Shown: positions 1-6,375 of the stretch, in pieces | How positions within the stretch are numbered: position 1 is the stretch's first letter | Layout: the number at the start of each line of letters is the position of its first letter | Source of the DNA: Pseudolabrys sp. | Lineage (GTDB): Bacteria; Pseudomonadota; Alphaproteobacteria; Rhizobiales; Xanthobacteraceae | DNA length: 16,422 nucleotides | Direction of reading: 5' to 3' | Assembly (NCBI GenBank): GCA_026125925.1 | Contig: JAHCKF010000033.1 | Span: 1-16,422 of the forward strand | The notes under the pieces: model-generated | The model's database searches: none | What the model saw: only the letters and a program-made list of their open reading frames with translations | Told to the model about the DNA's origin: nothing | Translations under genes and position numbers: made by a program

Positions 1-273
1 CTGGTCGATGCGCCGGACGTGTTGCTGGAACGCACGCAGATGTACAACCGGCTGATCAATGCGCCGACCTCCGTGGTCGGTCACGACGATCTGGAAATGT
101 ACGAGCGCGCGCAGGAGGGCCTGCACGTCGATGCCAATCAGTGGGTCAACGTGCAGCGGTTGTACGATCCGCAGGAGCCGGTGGATGTGACGGCGGAGAC
201 CAACGGCACCACCGAATGGCAGATGCGCAACCAGTTCCACGCCTGGCAGAAATTCATGACGATGTCGATGTAG
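1..273 (+). CDS. Aromatic-ring-hydroxylating (Rieske) dioxygenase alpha subunit, C-terminal part
   Basis: This is a partial gene. The reading frame is open from base 1 and ends at the TAG at 271-273, so about 90 C-terminal residues are present. The Rieske [2Fe-2S] domain and the mononuclear-iron ligands would lie upstream of the window and cannot be checked. What is visible fits the end of the catalytic domain of ring-hydroxylating oxygenases: a stretch with D..MYERAQEGL, then a conserved-looking tail TEWQMRNQFHAWQKFM that matches the usual 'E..xRnxxxxW..xM' ending of these subunits. The next gene, 10 bases downstream, encodes a beta subunit, which strongly supports the assignment. The family inserts both atoms of O2 into an aromatic ring, usually giving a cis-dihydrodiol, with electrons from a reductase/ferredoxin. 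No reductase gene is in view. The substrate is not predictable from this fragment. Confidence 0.85.
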   Translation: MVDAPDVLLERTQMYNRLINAPTSVVGHDDLEMYERAQEGLHVDANQWVNVQRLYDPQEPVDVTAETNGTTEWQMRNQFHAWQKFMTMSM

Positions 274-283
274 GCAGGCGAGC

Positions 284-766
284 ATGACAAGCCCGACCGA
301 CAAAGAGATCATCGACTTCGTCATCTACGAGGCGCGGCTGCTCGACCAGCACCGCTTCGAGGAGTGGCTCGCGCTCTACGCCGACGACGCCTATTATTGG
401 ATGCCGCTGGAGTGGGGGCAGACCGACCCCAAGCTGGTCGGCTCGCTGATGTACGAGGACAAGCTGCTGCTGCAGATCCGCGTCGAGCGGCTCAAGGGCA
501 ACCGCACCTTCTCGCAGAAGCCGAAGAGCCGCTGCCATCATGTGCTGCAGACGCCGCAGATCGACAGCCGCGACGACGCCAAGGGTGAATTCGTCACCTG
601 GACGCCGATGCATTACATCGAGACGCGCTACGATGAGCAGCAGCTCTACGCCGCCTGGGCGACACACACGCTGACTCTTGTCGGCGGCGTGCTCAAGATC
701 AAGCTGAAGCGCGTCGACCTCGTCAATTGCGAGGCGGCATTCGGCAACATCCAGTTGTTCATGTGA
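284..766 (+). CDS. Aromatic-ring-hydroxylating dioxygenase beta subunit
   Basis: This 160-residue protein has the usual length for the small subunit of an alpha3beta3 Rieske dioxygenase. It has the SnoaL/NTF2-like cone-fold signature: an N-terminal helix with FVIYEARLLDQHRFEEWLALYADDAYYWMP, then VERLKGNRTFSQKPKSRCHHVL around residues 68-87, corresponding to the family's 'W.QePxSRxxH' segment. The C-terminal strand KIKLKRVDLVNC..F is also typical. Beta subunits are mostly structural, although some influence substrate range. The ATG at 284 is preceded by AGGCGAG, and the gap to the alpha stop is 10 bases, so the two subunits should be made together. The gene is followed by the only sizeable gap of the cluster (767-896). 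The type of aromatic substrate (benzoate, anthranilate, phenylpropanoid or polycyclic) cannot be read from the sequence. Confidence 0.9.
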   Translation: MTSPTDKEIIDFVIYEARLLDQHRFEEWLALYADDAYYWMPLEWGQTDPKLVGSLMYEDKLLLQIRVERLKGNRTFSQKPKSRCHHVLQTPQIDSRDDAKGEFVTWTPMHYIETRYDEQQLYAAWATHTLTLVGGVLKIKLKRVDLVNCEAAFGNIQLFM

Positions 767-793
767 TGATTCAGACTCCTCTAGCTTCTCCGC

Positions 794-890
794 TGTCGTC
801 CCCGCGAAGGCGGGGACCCATAGGCCGTGCGCTATCGATAGTGCAGCGGCCATGGGTCCCGGGCCTCGCTAACGCTCGCCCGGGACGACA
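794..890. repeat. Nested palindromic intergenic repeat (REP/BIME-like)
   Basis: A 97-base imperfect palindrome fills most of the gap between the dioxygenase beta gene and the thiolase-like gene. Outer arms TGTCGTCCC (794-802) and GGGACGACA (882-890) are exact reverse complements, as are GGGACCCAT (813-821) and ATGGGTCCC (852-860). Two local hairpins compete with this long-range pairing: CCCCGC/GCGGGG (800-815) and CCCGGGC/GCCCGGG (858-884). The centre has the palindrome CTATCGATAG (832-841). Translated in spurious frames it gives the strings VPAFAGTT and PRLRGDD, which are common hallmarks of dispersed palindromes in Bradyrhizobium-like genomes. In the mRNA it would form a strong fold just upstream of the next start codon. 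A mobile non-coding element or an mRNA stability/attenuation element are both possible. Confidence 0.8.
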
Positions 891-896
891 CGGAAT

Positions 897-2066
897 ATGA
901 CGATCCGCCGCCCTTACGACGGCGTTGTCGTCTGCGCGCCGGTCACGGTGCCCTATGTGCGCTATTCGACCGATACCGCGCATTGGTGGACCGGCCGCGC
1001 GCTGCACCAACTGACCAAGACCGCCGGCATCCGGCCGCAGGACATCGACGGGCTGGTGCTGTCGAGCTTCACCACCGGCGCCGACAGCGCCGTCGGCATG
1101 ACCCAGCACCTCGGCCTGTCGCCGCGCTGGCTCGATCATGTGCCGATGGGCGGGGTGAGCGGTGTCGTCGGCCTGCGCCGCGCCGCCCGCGCCGTGCAAG
1201 CGGGCGATGCGCAATTCGTCGCCGTGGTCGCTGGCGACACCAACCATGTCGATTCCTTCCGCAAGACCTTGTCGTCGTTCTCGCGCTTCGCCCAGGACGC
1301 GGTCTATCCTTATGGTTCCGGTGGCGCCAACGCCTCCTTCGCGCTGATCACCAAGAACTATATGAACATGTATGGCGCGACGCGCGAGGATTTCGGCAAG
1401 ATCTGCGTGGCGCAGCGCGACAATGCGCTGTCGATCCCCTTCGCGATGATGAAGAAGAAGCTGACGCTCGATGAGTACATGAAGGCGCGGCCGATTTCCG
1501 ACCCGCTGCATCTGTTCGACTGCGTCATGCCTTGCGCCGGCGCCGAAGCATTCCTGGTCTGCCGCGAGGACGTGGCGAAGTCGCTCGGCTTGCCGACGGT
1601 GAAACTGCTCTCGACCATCGAGCGCCACCATGCCTTTGCCGACGATTCGATCCAGACGCGCGGCGGATGGGCCGTGGATGTCGACGACCTGTGGCAGATG
1701 GCCGGCGTCAAGCCGGACGACGTCGATCTGCTCGAGACCTATGACGATTACCCGGTAATCGTCACCATGCAGTTCGAGGATCTCGGCTTCTGCAAGAAGG
1801 GCGAGGGCAAGGACTTCATCCGCCAGCACACTTTCACCACCGACGGTACGTTTCCGCACAACACCTCGGGCGGGCAACTGTCGACCGGCCAGGCCGGGGC
1901 CGCCGGCGGCCATCTCGGGATCACCGAGGCGATGCGGCAATTGACAGATCAGCCGATCGGCAAGCCGGTCAAGGACGCCAGGATCGCCGTCGTCTCCGGC
2001 TTCGGCATGATCAATTACGACCGCGGCCTGTCGTCGGGCGCCGCCGTGCTGGCGAGGGCGTCATGA
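897..2066 (+). CDS. Thiolase-fold protein lacking the catalytic Cys/His/Cys, possibly an Ltp2-like acyl-CoA lyase
   Basis: This 389-residue protein belongs to the SCP-2/lipid-transfer branch of the thiolase superfamily. Family landmarks are the ladder A..aVqaGDAQFVAVVAGDTN (97-116), the YDDYPVI..QFEDLGFCKKGEG block (282-304), NTSGGQLSTGQAGAAGGHLG (322-341) and VVSGFGM (365-371). The residues needed for thiolase chemistry are absent. The nucleophile motif C-A-S-G reads G86-V-S-G, the G-H-P histidine is Q332, and the C-terminal CxGGGM cysteine is V366. The HEAF-type motif reads YDDY (282-285). It therefore cannot act by the classical Claisen mechanism. The downstream gene overlaps by four bases (ATGA) and carries a DUF35 domain, the usual partner of such proteins. 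By analogy with Ltp2-ChsH2 of steroid side-chain degradation, I infer a retro-aldol cleavage of a beta-hydroxyacyl-CoA. A scaffold role is also possible. The ATG lies 6 bases after a palindromic repeat and has no clear Shine-Dalgarno sequence. Confidence 0.8.
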   Translation: MTIRRPYDGVVVCAPVTVPYVRYSTDTAHWWTGRALHQLTKTAGIRPQDIDGLVLSSFTTGADSAVGMTQHLGLSPRWLDHVPMGGVSGVVGLRRAARAVQAGDAQFVAVVAGDTNHVDSFRKTLSSFSRFAQDAVYPYGSGGANASFALITKNYMNMYGATREDFGKICVAQRDNALSIPFAMMKKKLTLDEYMKARPISDPLHLFDCVMPCAGAEAFLVCREDVAKSLGLPTVKLLSTIERHHAFADDSIQTRGGWAVDVDDLWQMAGVKPDDVDLLETYDDYPVIVTMQFEDLGFCKKGEGKDFIRQHTFTTDGTFPHNTSGGQLSTGQAGAAGGHLGITEAMRQLTDQPIGKPVKDARIAVVSGFGMINYDRGLSSGAAVLARAS

Positions 2067-3304
2067 CCGAGCCGCTCAAGCGCCCCAAGCGCAAGGATCC
2101 GCTCAAGCGCACCCAGCAGCCGCTTTATCCGCAGTCGGTCCGCAGCCGCACCGCACATGGTCTGACCAAGGCGGCGGCGGAAGGCCGCTTCGAATTGCAG
2201 ACCTGCGACGATTGCAGCTCGGTGTTCTACCCGCCGCGCGATGCCTGCCCGACCTGTCTGTCGGACCGCGTTCCGTTCAAGCCGGTGGACGACAACGGCA
2301 CGCTGCTGGCCGAAACCACGATCCGCACCTCGACCGATCCGTACTTTCGCGAGCGCACGCCCTGGCGCGTCGGCCTGACCAAGCTCGACGCCGGGCCGGT
2401 CATCCTGTCGCATCTTCACGGCGACGTGCTGGAAGGCCAGCGCGTCCGCCTTGCCCTCAAGCTCGACAAAGGCGGCGCGCCGGTGATGATTGCGCTGCCG
2501 GAGAAAGACACCCCCAACATGGCCGACGATCCGCATCTGCGCGAAATGACCTGCGATCCGAAGTTCCGCCGTGTCCTGATCACCGACGGCCGCACGCCGG
2601 TCGGGCAGGCGATGGCCAAGGCCTTTTCGGAGGCCGGCTGCAACATCGTCTTTGTCGGCATCGCCGATCCGTGGAAGCCGTTTCCCGGACAGGACGAACT
2701 GAAGAAGATCGAGCGAGTCGAGATCGTTCCGCTCGACGTTACCGACTCCGAGTCGGTCACCGAGCAGGCCGAGCAGAACGCCGGCCGCATCGACATCGTC
2801 GTTAACACTGCCGAGCACATCCGCGCCGGCGGCATCATGCAGCGCCACGGCGTGACCGTAGCGCGCGAGGAAATGGATGTTCGTTACTTCGGCCTGATGC
2901 GTCTGGCGCAGGCTTTCGGCCCGGCCATGCGCGGCCGCGGCGCCGACGGCGTGAATTCGGCGACCGCCTTCGTCAATCTTTTGTCGGTGCACGCGCTGAT
3001 GAACTGGCCGCAATACGGCGCTTATTCGGCGGCCGAAGCGGCATCTTTGTCGGCGGCGCAATGCCTGCGCGCCGAATTGCGGCCTGGCGGCGTGCGCGTG
3101 ATGAATGTGTTCTTCGGCCCGCTCGACACCGAGTGGTTCCAGACCGTGCCGCCGCCGAAGGTAACGCCGGCGGCGCTGGCCAAGGCCGTGGTGCAGGGAT
3201 TGCAGCGCGGGCTCGAGGATGTGTTCGTCGGCGATATCGCCGAGGATATCCGCGCGCGGCTCGCCGCCAATCCGAAAGCGCTCGAGCGCGAACTGGCCGG
3301 ATAG
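2063..3304 (+). CDS. Zn-ribbon/OB-fold (DUF35) domain fused to a degenerate SDR domain
   Basis: This 413-residue two-domain protein has a DUF35-type N-terminal part (about 30-150). The rubredoxin-like zinc ribbon has C48-x2-C51 and C62-x2-C65, followed by an OB-like beta segment (G..L...T.IR..T). Such domains bind thiolase-fold partners and the acyl-CoA, which suits the overlapping upstream gene. The C-terminal part (about 168-400) is a short-chain dehydrogenase fold: RVLITDGRTPVG in place of TGxxxGxG, the LDVTD acidic motif (224-228), VNTAE (247-251) where NNAG is usual, S308, and YSAAEAA (321-327). The active-site Tyr (Y321) and Ser are kept, but the Lys of YxxxK is Glu325, and the helix Asn position reads R274. 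It is either a divergent SDR or a non-catalytic Rossmann domain. An N-terminal basic stretch (KRPKRKDPLKR) is not a signal peptide. The start ATG overlaps the previous stop, with GCGAGGG upstream. Confidence 0.82.
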   Translation: MTEPLKRPKRKDPLKRTQQPLYPQSVRSRTAHGLTKAAAEGRFELQTCDDCSSVFYPPRDACPTCLSDRVPFKPVDDNGTLLAETTIRTSTDPYFRERTPWRVGLTKLDAGPVILSHLHGDVLEGQRVRLALKLDKGGAPVMIALPEKDTPNMADDPHLREMTCDPKFRRVLITDGRTPVGQAMAKAFSEAGCNIVFVGIADPWKPFPGQDELKKIERVEIVPLDVTDSESVTEQAEQNAGRIDIVVNTAEHIRAGGIMQRHGVTVAREEMDVRYFGLMRLAQAFGPAMRGRGADGVNSATAFVNLLSVHALMNWPQYGAYSAAEAASLSAAQCLRAELRPGGVRVMNVFFGPLDTEWFQTVPPPKVTPAALAKAVVQGLQRGLEDVFVGDIAEDIRARLAANPKALERELAG

Positions 3305-3308
3305 GAGG
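3303..3308 (+). promoter_or_regulatory. Shine-Dalgarno AGGAGG for the cyclase gene
   Basis: A perfect AGGAGG overlaps the TAG stop of the preceding gene and lies 6 bases before the GTG at 3315. It fixes the start of the cyclase gene at that GTG, even though the reading frame is open further upstream. It also makes this the best ribosome binding site in the cluster. Confidence 0.85.
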
Positions 3309-3314
3309 ACTAAA

Positions 3315-4094
3315 GTGGCTTCCGATCTTCTCGCATTGGCGCAGCGCGTCGCCTCGGGTTCGATCCGCGTGGTGGATCTGACGCAGACCCTCACGCAGGA
3401 ATTCCCCACCATCGTGCTGCCGCCCGAGTTCGGCCAGGCGGCGCCGTTCCGTATCGAGGAAATCTCTCGCTATGACGAGCGCGGGCCGGCGTGGTACTGG
3501 AACAACTTCACGGTCTCCGAACACGCCGGTACGCATTTCGACGCGCCGATCCACTGGATCTCCGGCAAGGACCTGCCGAACAACGCCGTCGACACCATCG
3601 ACCCGCGCAAGTTCATCGCGCCGGCGAATGTGATCGATTGCTCGGCCGAGAGCGCGGCCAATGCCGACTTCGAGCTGACAGTGCCGTTTCTCGAATCCTG
3701 GGAGAAGAAACACGGCCGCATCGGCGCCGGCGAATGGGTGCTGCTGCGCACCGACTGGTCGAAGAAGTCTTATGCCGAATATGCCGGCATGCGCGACGAT
3801 GGCGCCCACACCCCGGGCCCGGTGCCCGAGGCGGTGAAGTGGCTGGTCGAAGAGCGCGATGTGCACGGCTTCGGCACCGAAACCATCGGCACCGATCACG
3901 GCCAGGGCCATCACTTCAATCCGCCGTTCCCGGCGCATTTCTATATGCACGGCAAGGGCCGCTTCGGCCTGCAATGCCTGACCAATCTCGACCAGTTGCC
4001 GCCGAAAGGCGCGGTGATCTTCTCAGCGCCGCTGAAGATCAAGCAGGGCTCCGGCAGTCCCTTGCGCGTTCTGGCGCTGGTGGAGGGCGCATGA
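3315..4094 (+). CDS. Cyclase family protein (kynurenine formamidase-like metal-dependent hydrolase)
   Basis: This 259-residue protein has the hallmark metal-binding motif of the cyclase/KynB superfamily, H70-A-G-T-H74-F-D76-A-P-I-H80. Further family features are a TDH at 193-195 and a C-terminal AHFYMHGKG...CLTNLDQLP block (207-229). Members hydrolyse amides, lactones or esters (for example N-formylkynurenine and isatin) at a metal centre in the cytoplasm. In the C-terminal block, the position that usually holds a metal-ligand or acidic residue before NL (the 'ENL' motif) reads Q220-C-L, so the site may be altered. The start is GTG at 3315, chosen because AGGAGG stands 6 bases upstream. The gene lies 10 bases after the DUF35-SDR gene and overlaps the next gene by four bases. 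A role in ring-lactone or amide opening within the cluster's pathway is inferred; formamidase activity itself is not supported. Confidence 0.85.
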   Translation: MASDLLALAQRVASGSIRVVDLTQTLTQEFPTIVLPPEFGQAAPFRIEEISRYDERGPAWYWNNFTVSEHAGTHFDAPIHWISGKDLPNNAVDTIDPRKFIAPANVIDCSAESAANADFELTVPFLESWEKKHGRIGAGEWVLLRTDWSKKSYAEYAGMRDDGAHTPGPVPEAVKWLVEERDVHGFGTETIGTDHGQGHHFNPPFPAHFYMHGKGRFGLQCLTNLDQLPPKGAVIFSAPLKIKQGSGSPLRVLALVEGA

Positions 4095-4819
4095 GCGGCC
4101 ACACGGCTATCGTCACGGGCGGCGCGTCCGGCATCGGCGCCGAGATCGCACGGCAATTGCTCGGCGCCGGCTACGAGGTCGTGGTGTTCGATCGGCAGAA
4201 GCCGAAGAACGCAGAGGCGAAGCTGCATGGCGTCGAGATTGATCTTCTCGACAACAACGCTGTAGCGCAGGCCGCCGCCGATGCCGCCAAACGTTTCGCC
4301 GTGACGCACATTGTCCACAATGCCGGCACCATCCGGCCGGCGAGCATCGAGCAGACCACGATCGAGGACCTGCAGGCGCTGACGCAGCTTCATATCGGCG
4401 CGGCACTGACGATTACGCAGGCGGTGCTGCCGGGCATGAAAGAGCGCGGCTTCGGCCGCATCGTGCTGATGTCGACGCGCGGCGCGTTGGGTCTCGCCAA
4501 CCGCACGGCCTACGGCTCGACCAAGGCCGGCGTCGTCGGCCTGGTGCGGAGTTGGGCGCTGGAGCTCGCGCCATCCGGCATCACCGTCAACGCCGTAGCG
4601 CCGGGGCCGATCGGCGACACCGAGATGTTTCGCGGCGTCATCCCCGTGGGCGATCCGCGCGAGCAGAGTTTGGCGGCGGCAATCCCGGTGAAACGCCTCG
4701 GCCGCAGCGACGATGTCGCCCGCGCCGTGCTGTTCTTTGCCGATCCGGCGAACTCCTTCGTCACCGGGCAGACTTTGTTTGTCTGCGGCGGCTCGAGCGT
4801 CGGCTCGATTGTGATTTGA
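4091..4819 (+). CDS. SDR family NAD(P)-dependent oxidoreductase
   Basis: This 242-residue classical short-chain dehydrogenase has an intact cofactor site and catalytic residues: TGGASGIG (9-16), an acidic D34 at the end of strand 2 that favours NAD over NADP, HNAG (76-79), S128, Y141-x3-K145 (YGSTK), and PG after strand 6 (171-172). The C-terminal VTGQTLFVCGG block is also typical. The helix-4 Asn position seems to be His (QLHIG), a known variation. It reduces or oxidises a hydroxyl/carbonyl group in the cytoplasm. In a cluster with a ring dioxygenase it could be the cis-dihydrodiol dehydrogenase, or it could act on a side-chain hydroxyl. These cannot be separated by sequence. The ATG at 4091 overlaps the cyclase stop and has GGAGGG upstream. 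The stop at 4817-4819 is one base from the stop of the convergent iorB. Confidence 0.9.
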   Translation: MSGHTAIVTGGASGIGAEIARQLLGAGYEVVVFDRQKPKNAEAKLHGVEIDLLDNNAVAQAAADAAKRFAVTHIVHNAGTIRPASIEQTTIEDLQALTQLHIGAALTITQAVLPGMKERGFGRIVLMSTRGALGLANRTAYGSTKAGVVGLVRSWALELAPSGITVNAVAPGPIGDTEMFRGVIPVGDPREQSLAAAIPVKRLGRSDDVARAVLFFADPANSFVTGQTLFVCGGSSVGSIVI

Positions 4820-4820
4820 T

Positions 4821-6362
4821 TTAATGTAGGAAGCTGTCGACGGTCTTGAGCGCGCCGTCGAGCGCGACGCCTTCTTCATCCTTGAGCGCGGCCTCGCGCA
4901 GGCGGCGCACCCATTCGGCGGCGTCGGGCCGGCCTTCGAGCTTGTCGGCGGCGGCCATGACGCGGTCGAACTTCGACAACCCGCGCGCGTGGGTGTCGGA
5001 ATAACCTTTGACCAGGCGCCGGTTGTTCAGCAGCTCGACGGCGAGATCGTAGTCTTTCGTGGCAGCCTGTTTGACGCGCGCGAGCCAGGCATCGCGATGC
5101 GCGACTTCGGTGGCGTGACGCAAAGTGCCGCGCCGGAAGCGCTTGAGGCCGCCGAGGATATACAGCATCAGGAACCAGCGGATCGTGCCGGTGCGCACGC
5201 GCCGGCCGCGATTGACGACCCTGTCGAGCGTCTTGAACAGGCTGGGGCGTTCTTCGATGAAACGGCCGAGCGCCTTCGGCAGCGAGCCGGCGACCTCGTC
5301 CATGCGCGGATGCATGAACTCGGTCGTATAGATGAGCTGATCCGGCGCGACGCCGACTTCCTTGCGCACGCGCTCGAAGCGGCTGGCGCGGGTCTTCAGG
5401 TCGGCGACGCGGTAAACGTCGTCATAGGCCATGGCGACGGCGATATACTTGGCGGCCGCCTGGGTGAGCGCATAGCCGCGATCGGCGCGATCGCTCGCTT
5501 TGATGTCTCTGACGAGGTCGAGATACTCGCGGCCATAGGCCACGTCCTGAAAATCGACGACGCGCTGCAGCCCCGCCGCCAGCATGGCTTGCGTCTCGGC
5601 CGGAAATTCAGACTGCGCTCGCGCAACCAGCGCAGCGTAGTCGCCTTGCGCCGTCTTCGGTACGACTTCCTTCTTCGGCGGCGGCGCGATCTCGAGCGGC
5701 GTCCCGGCCGTGGCGCGCTCGTAGCCGGCGGCAAAACCGCGCAGGCTCGGCTCGACGCCTATGCCGGCGGCGCGGATCGTCGCCTCAAAGGCTTGGCGCG
5801 GGAAGGGCAGCGCGTCGGCGCCGGCCAGCGCACCGAACAGCACCGCTGAAATGGCGCTGCCGGTTTTGTCGCCGATGGCGGCCATGTCGAAAGCGACGAG
5901 TTTCTTCGCGGTCGCTTCCGCCGCCTTGAGCATCGTCGCGGCATCGCCGATGCCGTCGCCCGGCGTCTGCTTCTCGACGACCGCATAGGCGCGGTGCGAG
6001 GACGCGATCAAAGTGGTGCGGTCCGGCGTCACCAGCCCGCGCTGGATGGCGCGGCCGGCTTCCATGAATTCGGCGCCGATGACGATATCGACTTCGCCCG
6101 GCACCGCCATCAGCGACAGCACCGGCTTGAGGCCGTGCGGCGCATTCGGCGGCAGCGGCAGAGTTTCGATGTAATAGATCGTGGCGCCGGTGCGCTGCGC
6201 GACGCCGGGCACCGAGGTCGATTGCGCAGCCCAGCCTTGGGACTCGCACAGCGCGACGATCCAATCCACCAGGACGCCGCCGCCCTGGCCGCCCATCGCC
6301 AGTACCGCGATGGCGAGCGGCTTGGCCGTATCGAGAGACATCGCGGGAGCAAGGGCGGTCAT
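4821..6362 (-). CDS. iorB: Indolepyruvate:ferredoxin oxidoreductase beta subunit with C-terminal DUF6537 region
   Basis: The N-terminal ~200 residues are the gamma-type domain of 2-oxoacid:ferredoxin oxidoreductases. Evidence includes MGGQGGGVLVDWI, the 'GMAQRGG'-like VPGVAQRTGATIYYIE segment, and a VDIVIGAEFMEAGRAI block. The remaining ~290 residues (AALVARAQSEFPAETQ onward) form a helical region matching DUF6537, which is found on IorB of many proteobacteria and makes the protein far longer than archaeal IorB of about 200 residues. Together with IorA it decarboxylates arylpyruvates to aryl-acetyl-CoA with reduction of ferredoxin. I prefer the ATG at 6362 (513 residues) because GAGGCGG, overlapping the iorA stop, lies just upstream. 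An in-frame ATG at 6395 would add 11 residues and overlap iorA by 20 bases without a visible Shine-Dalgarno sequence. There is no stop-to-promoter space between iorA and iorB, so they form one operon. Confidence 0.88.
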   Translation of the reverse strand: MTALAPAMSLDTAKPLAIAVLAMGGQGGGVLVDWIVALCESQGWAAQSTSVPGVAQRTGATIYYIETLPLPPNAPHGLKPVLSLMAVPGEVDIVIGAEFMEAGRAIQRGLVTPDRTTLIASSHRAYAVVEKQTPGDGIGDAATMLKAAEATAKKLVAFDMAAIGDKTGSAISAVLFGALAGADALPFPRQAFEATIRAAGIGVEPSLRGFAAGYERATAGTPLEIAPPPKKEVVPKTAQGDYAALVARAQSEFPAETQAMLAAGLQRVVDFQDVAYGREYLDLVRDIKASDRADRGYALTQAAAKYIAVAMAYDDVYRVADLKTRASRFERVRKEVGVAPDQLIYTTEFMHPRMDEVAGSLPKALGRFIEERPSLFKTLDRVVNRGRRVRTGTIRWFLMLYILGGLKRFRRGTLRHATEVAHRDAWLARVKQAATKDYDLAVELLNNRRLVKGYSDTHARGLSKFDRVMAAADKLEGRPDAAEWVRRLREAALKDEEGVALDGALKTVDSFLH

Positions 6363-6375
6363 GGGTTGCGCCGCC

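Noticed and set aside
254..853. Minus-strand open frame spanning the dioxygenase beta gene and the repeat
   Set aside because: Its N-terminal VPAFAGTT-like string comes from the palindromic repeat and the rest is antisense to the beta subunit; no domain is visible.
794..890. The palindrome as a rho-independent terminator of the dioxygenase genes
   Set aside because: No U-tract follows either hairpin; the sequence after the last stem is ACACGGAATATG. It may still slow polymerase or affect stability, but a standard terminator is not supported.
771..1940. A 389-codon minus-strand frame opposite the thiolase-like gene
   Set aside because: The sense strand has clear thiolase-fold motifs; the antisense product ends in the repeat-derived PRLRGDD string and has no domain.
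3491..4090. In-frame extension of the SDR gene upstream to 3491
   Set aside because: The extension reads as Arg-rich shadow of the cyclase gene. The ATG at 4091 has a good ribosome binding site and starts exactly two residues before the Rossmann strand.
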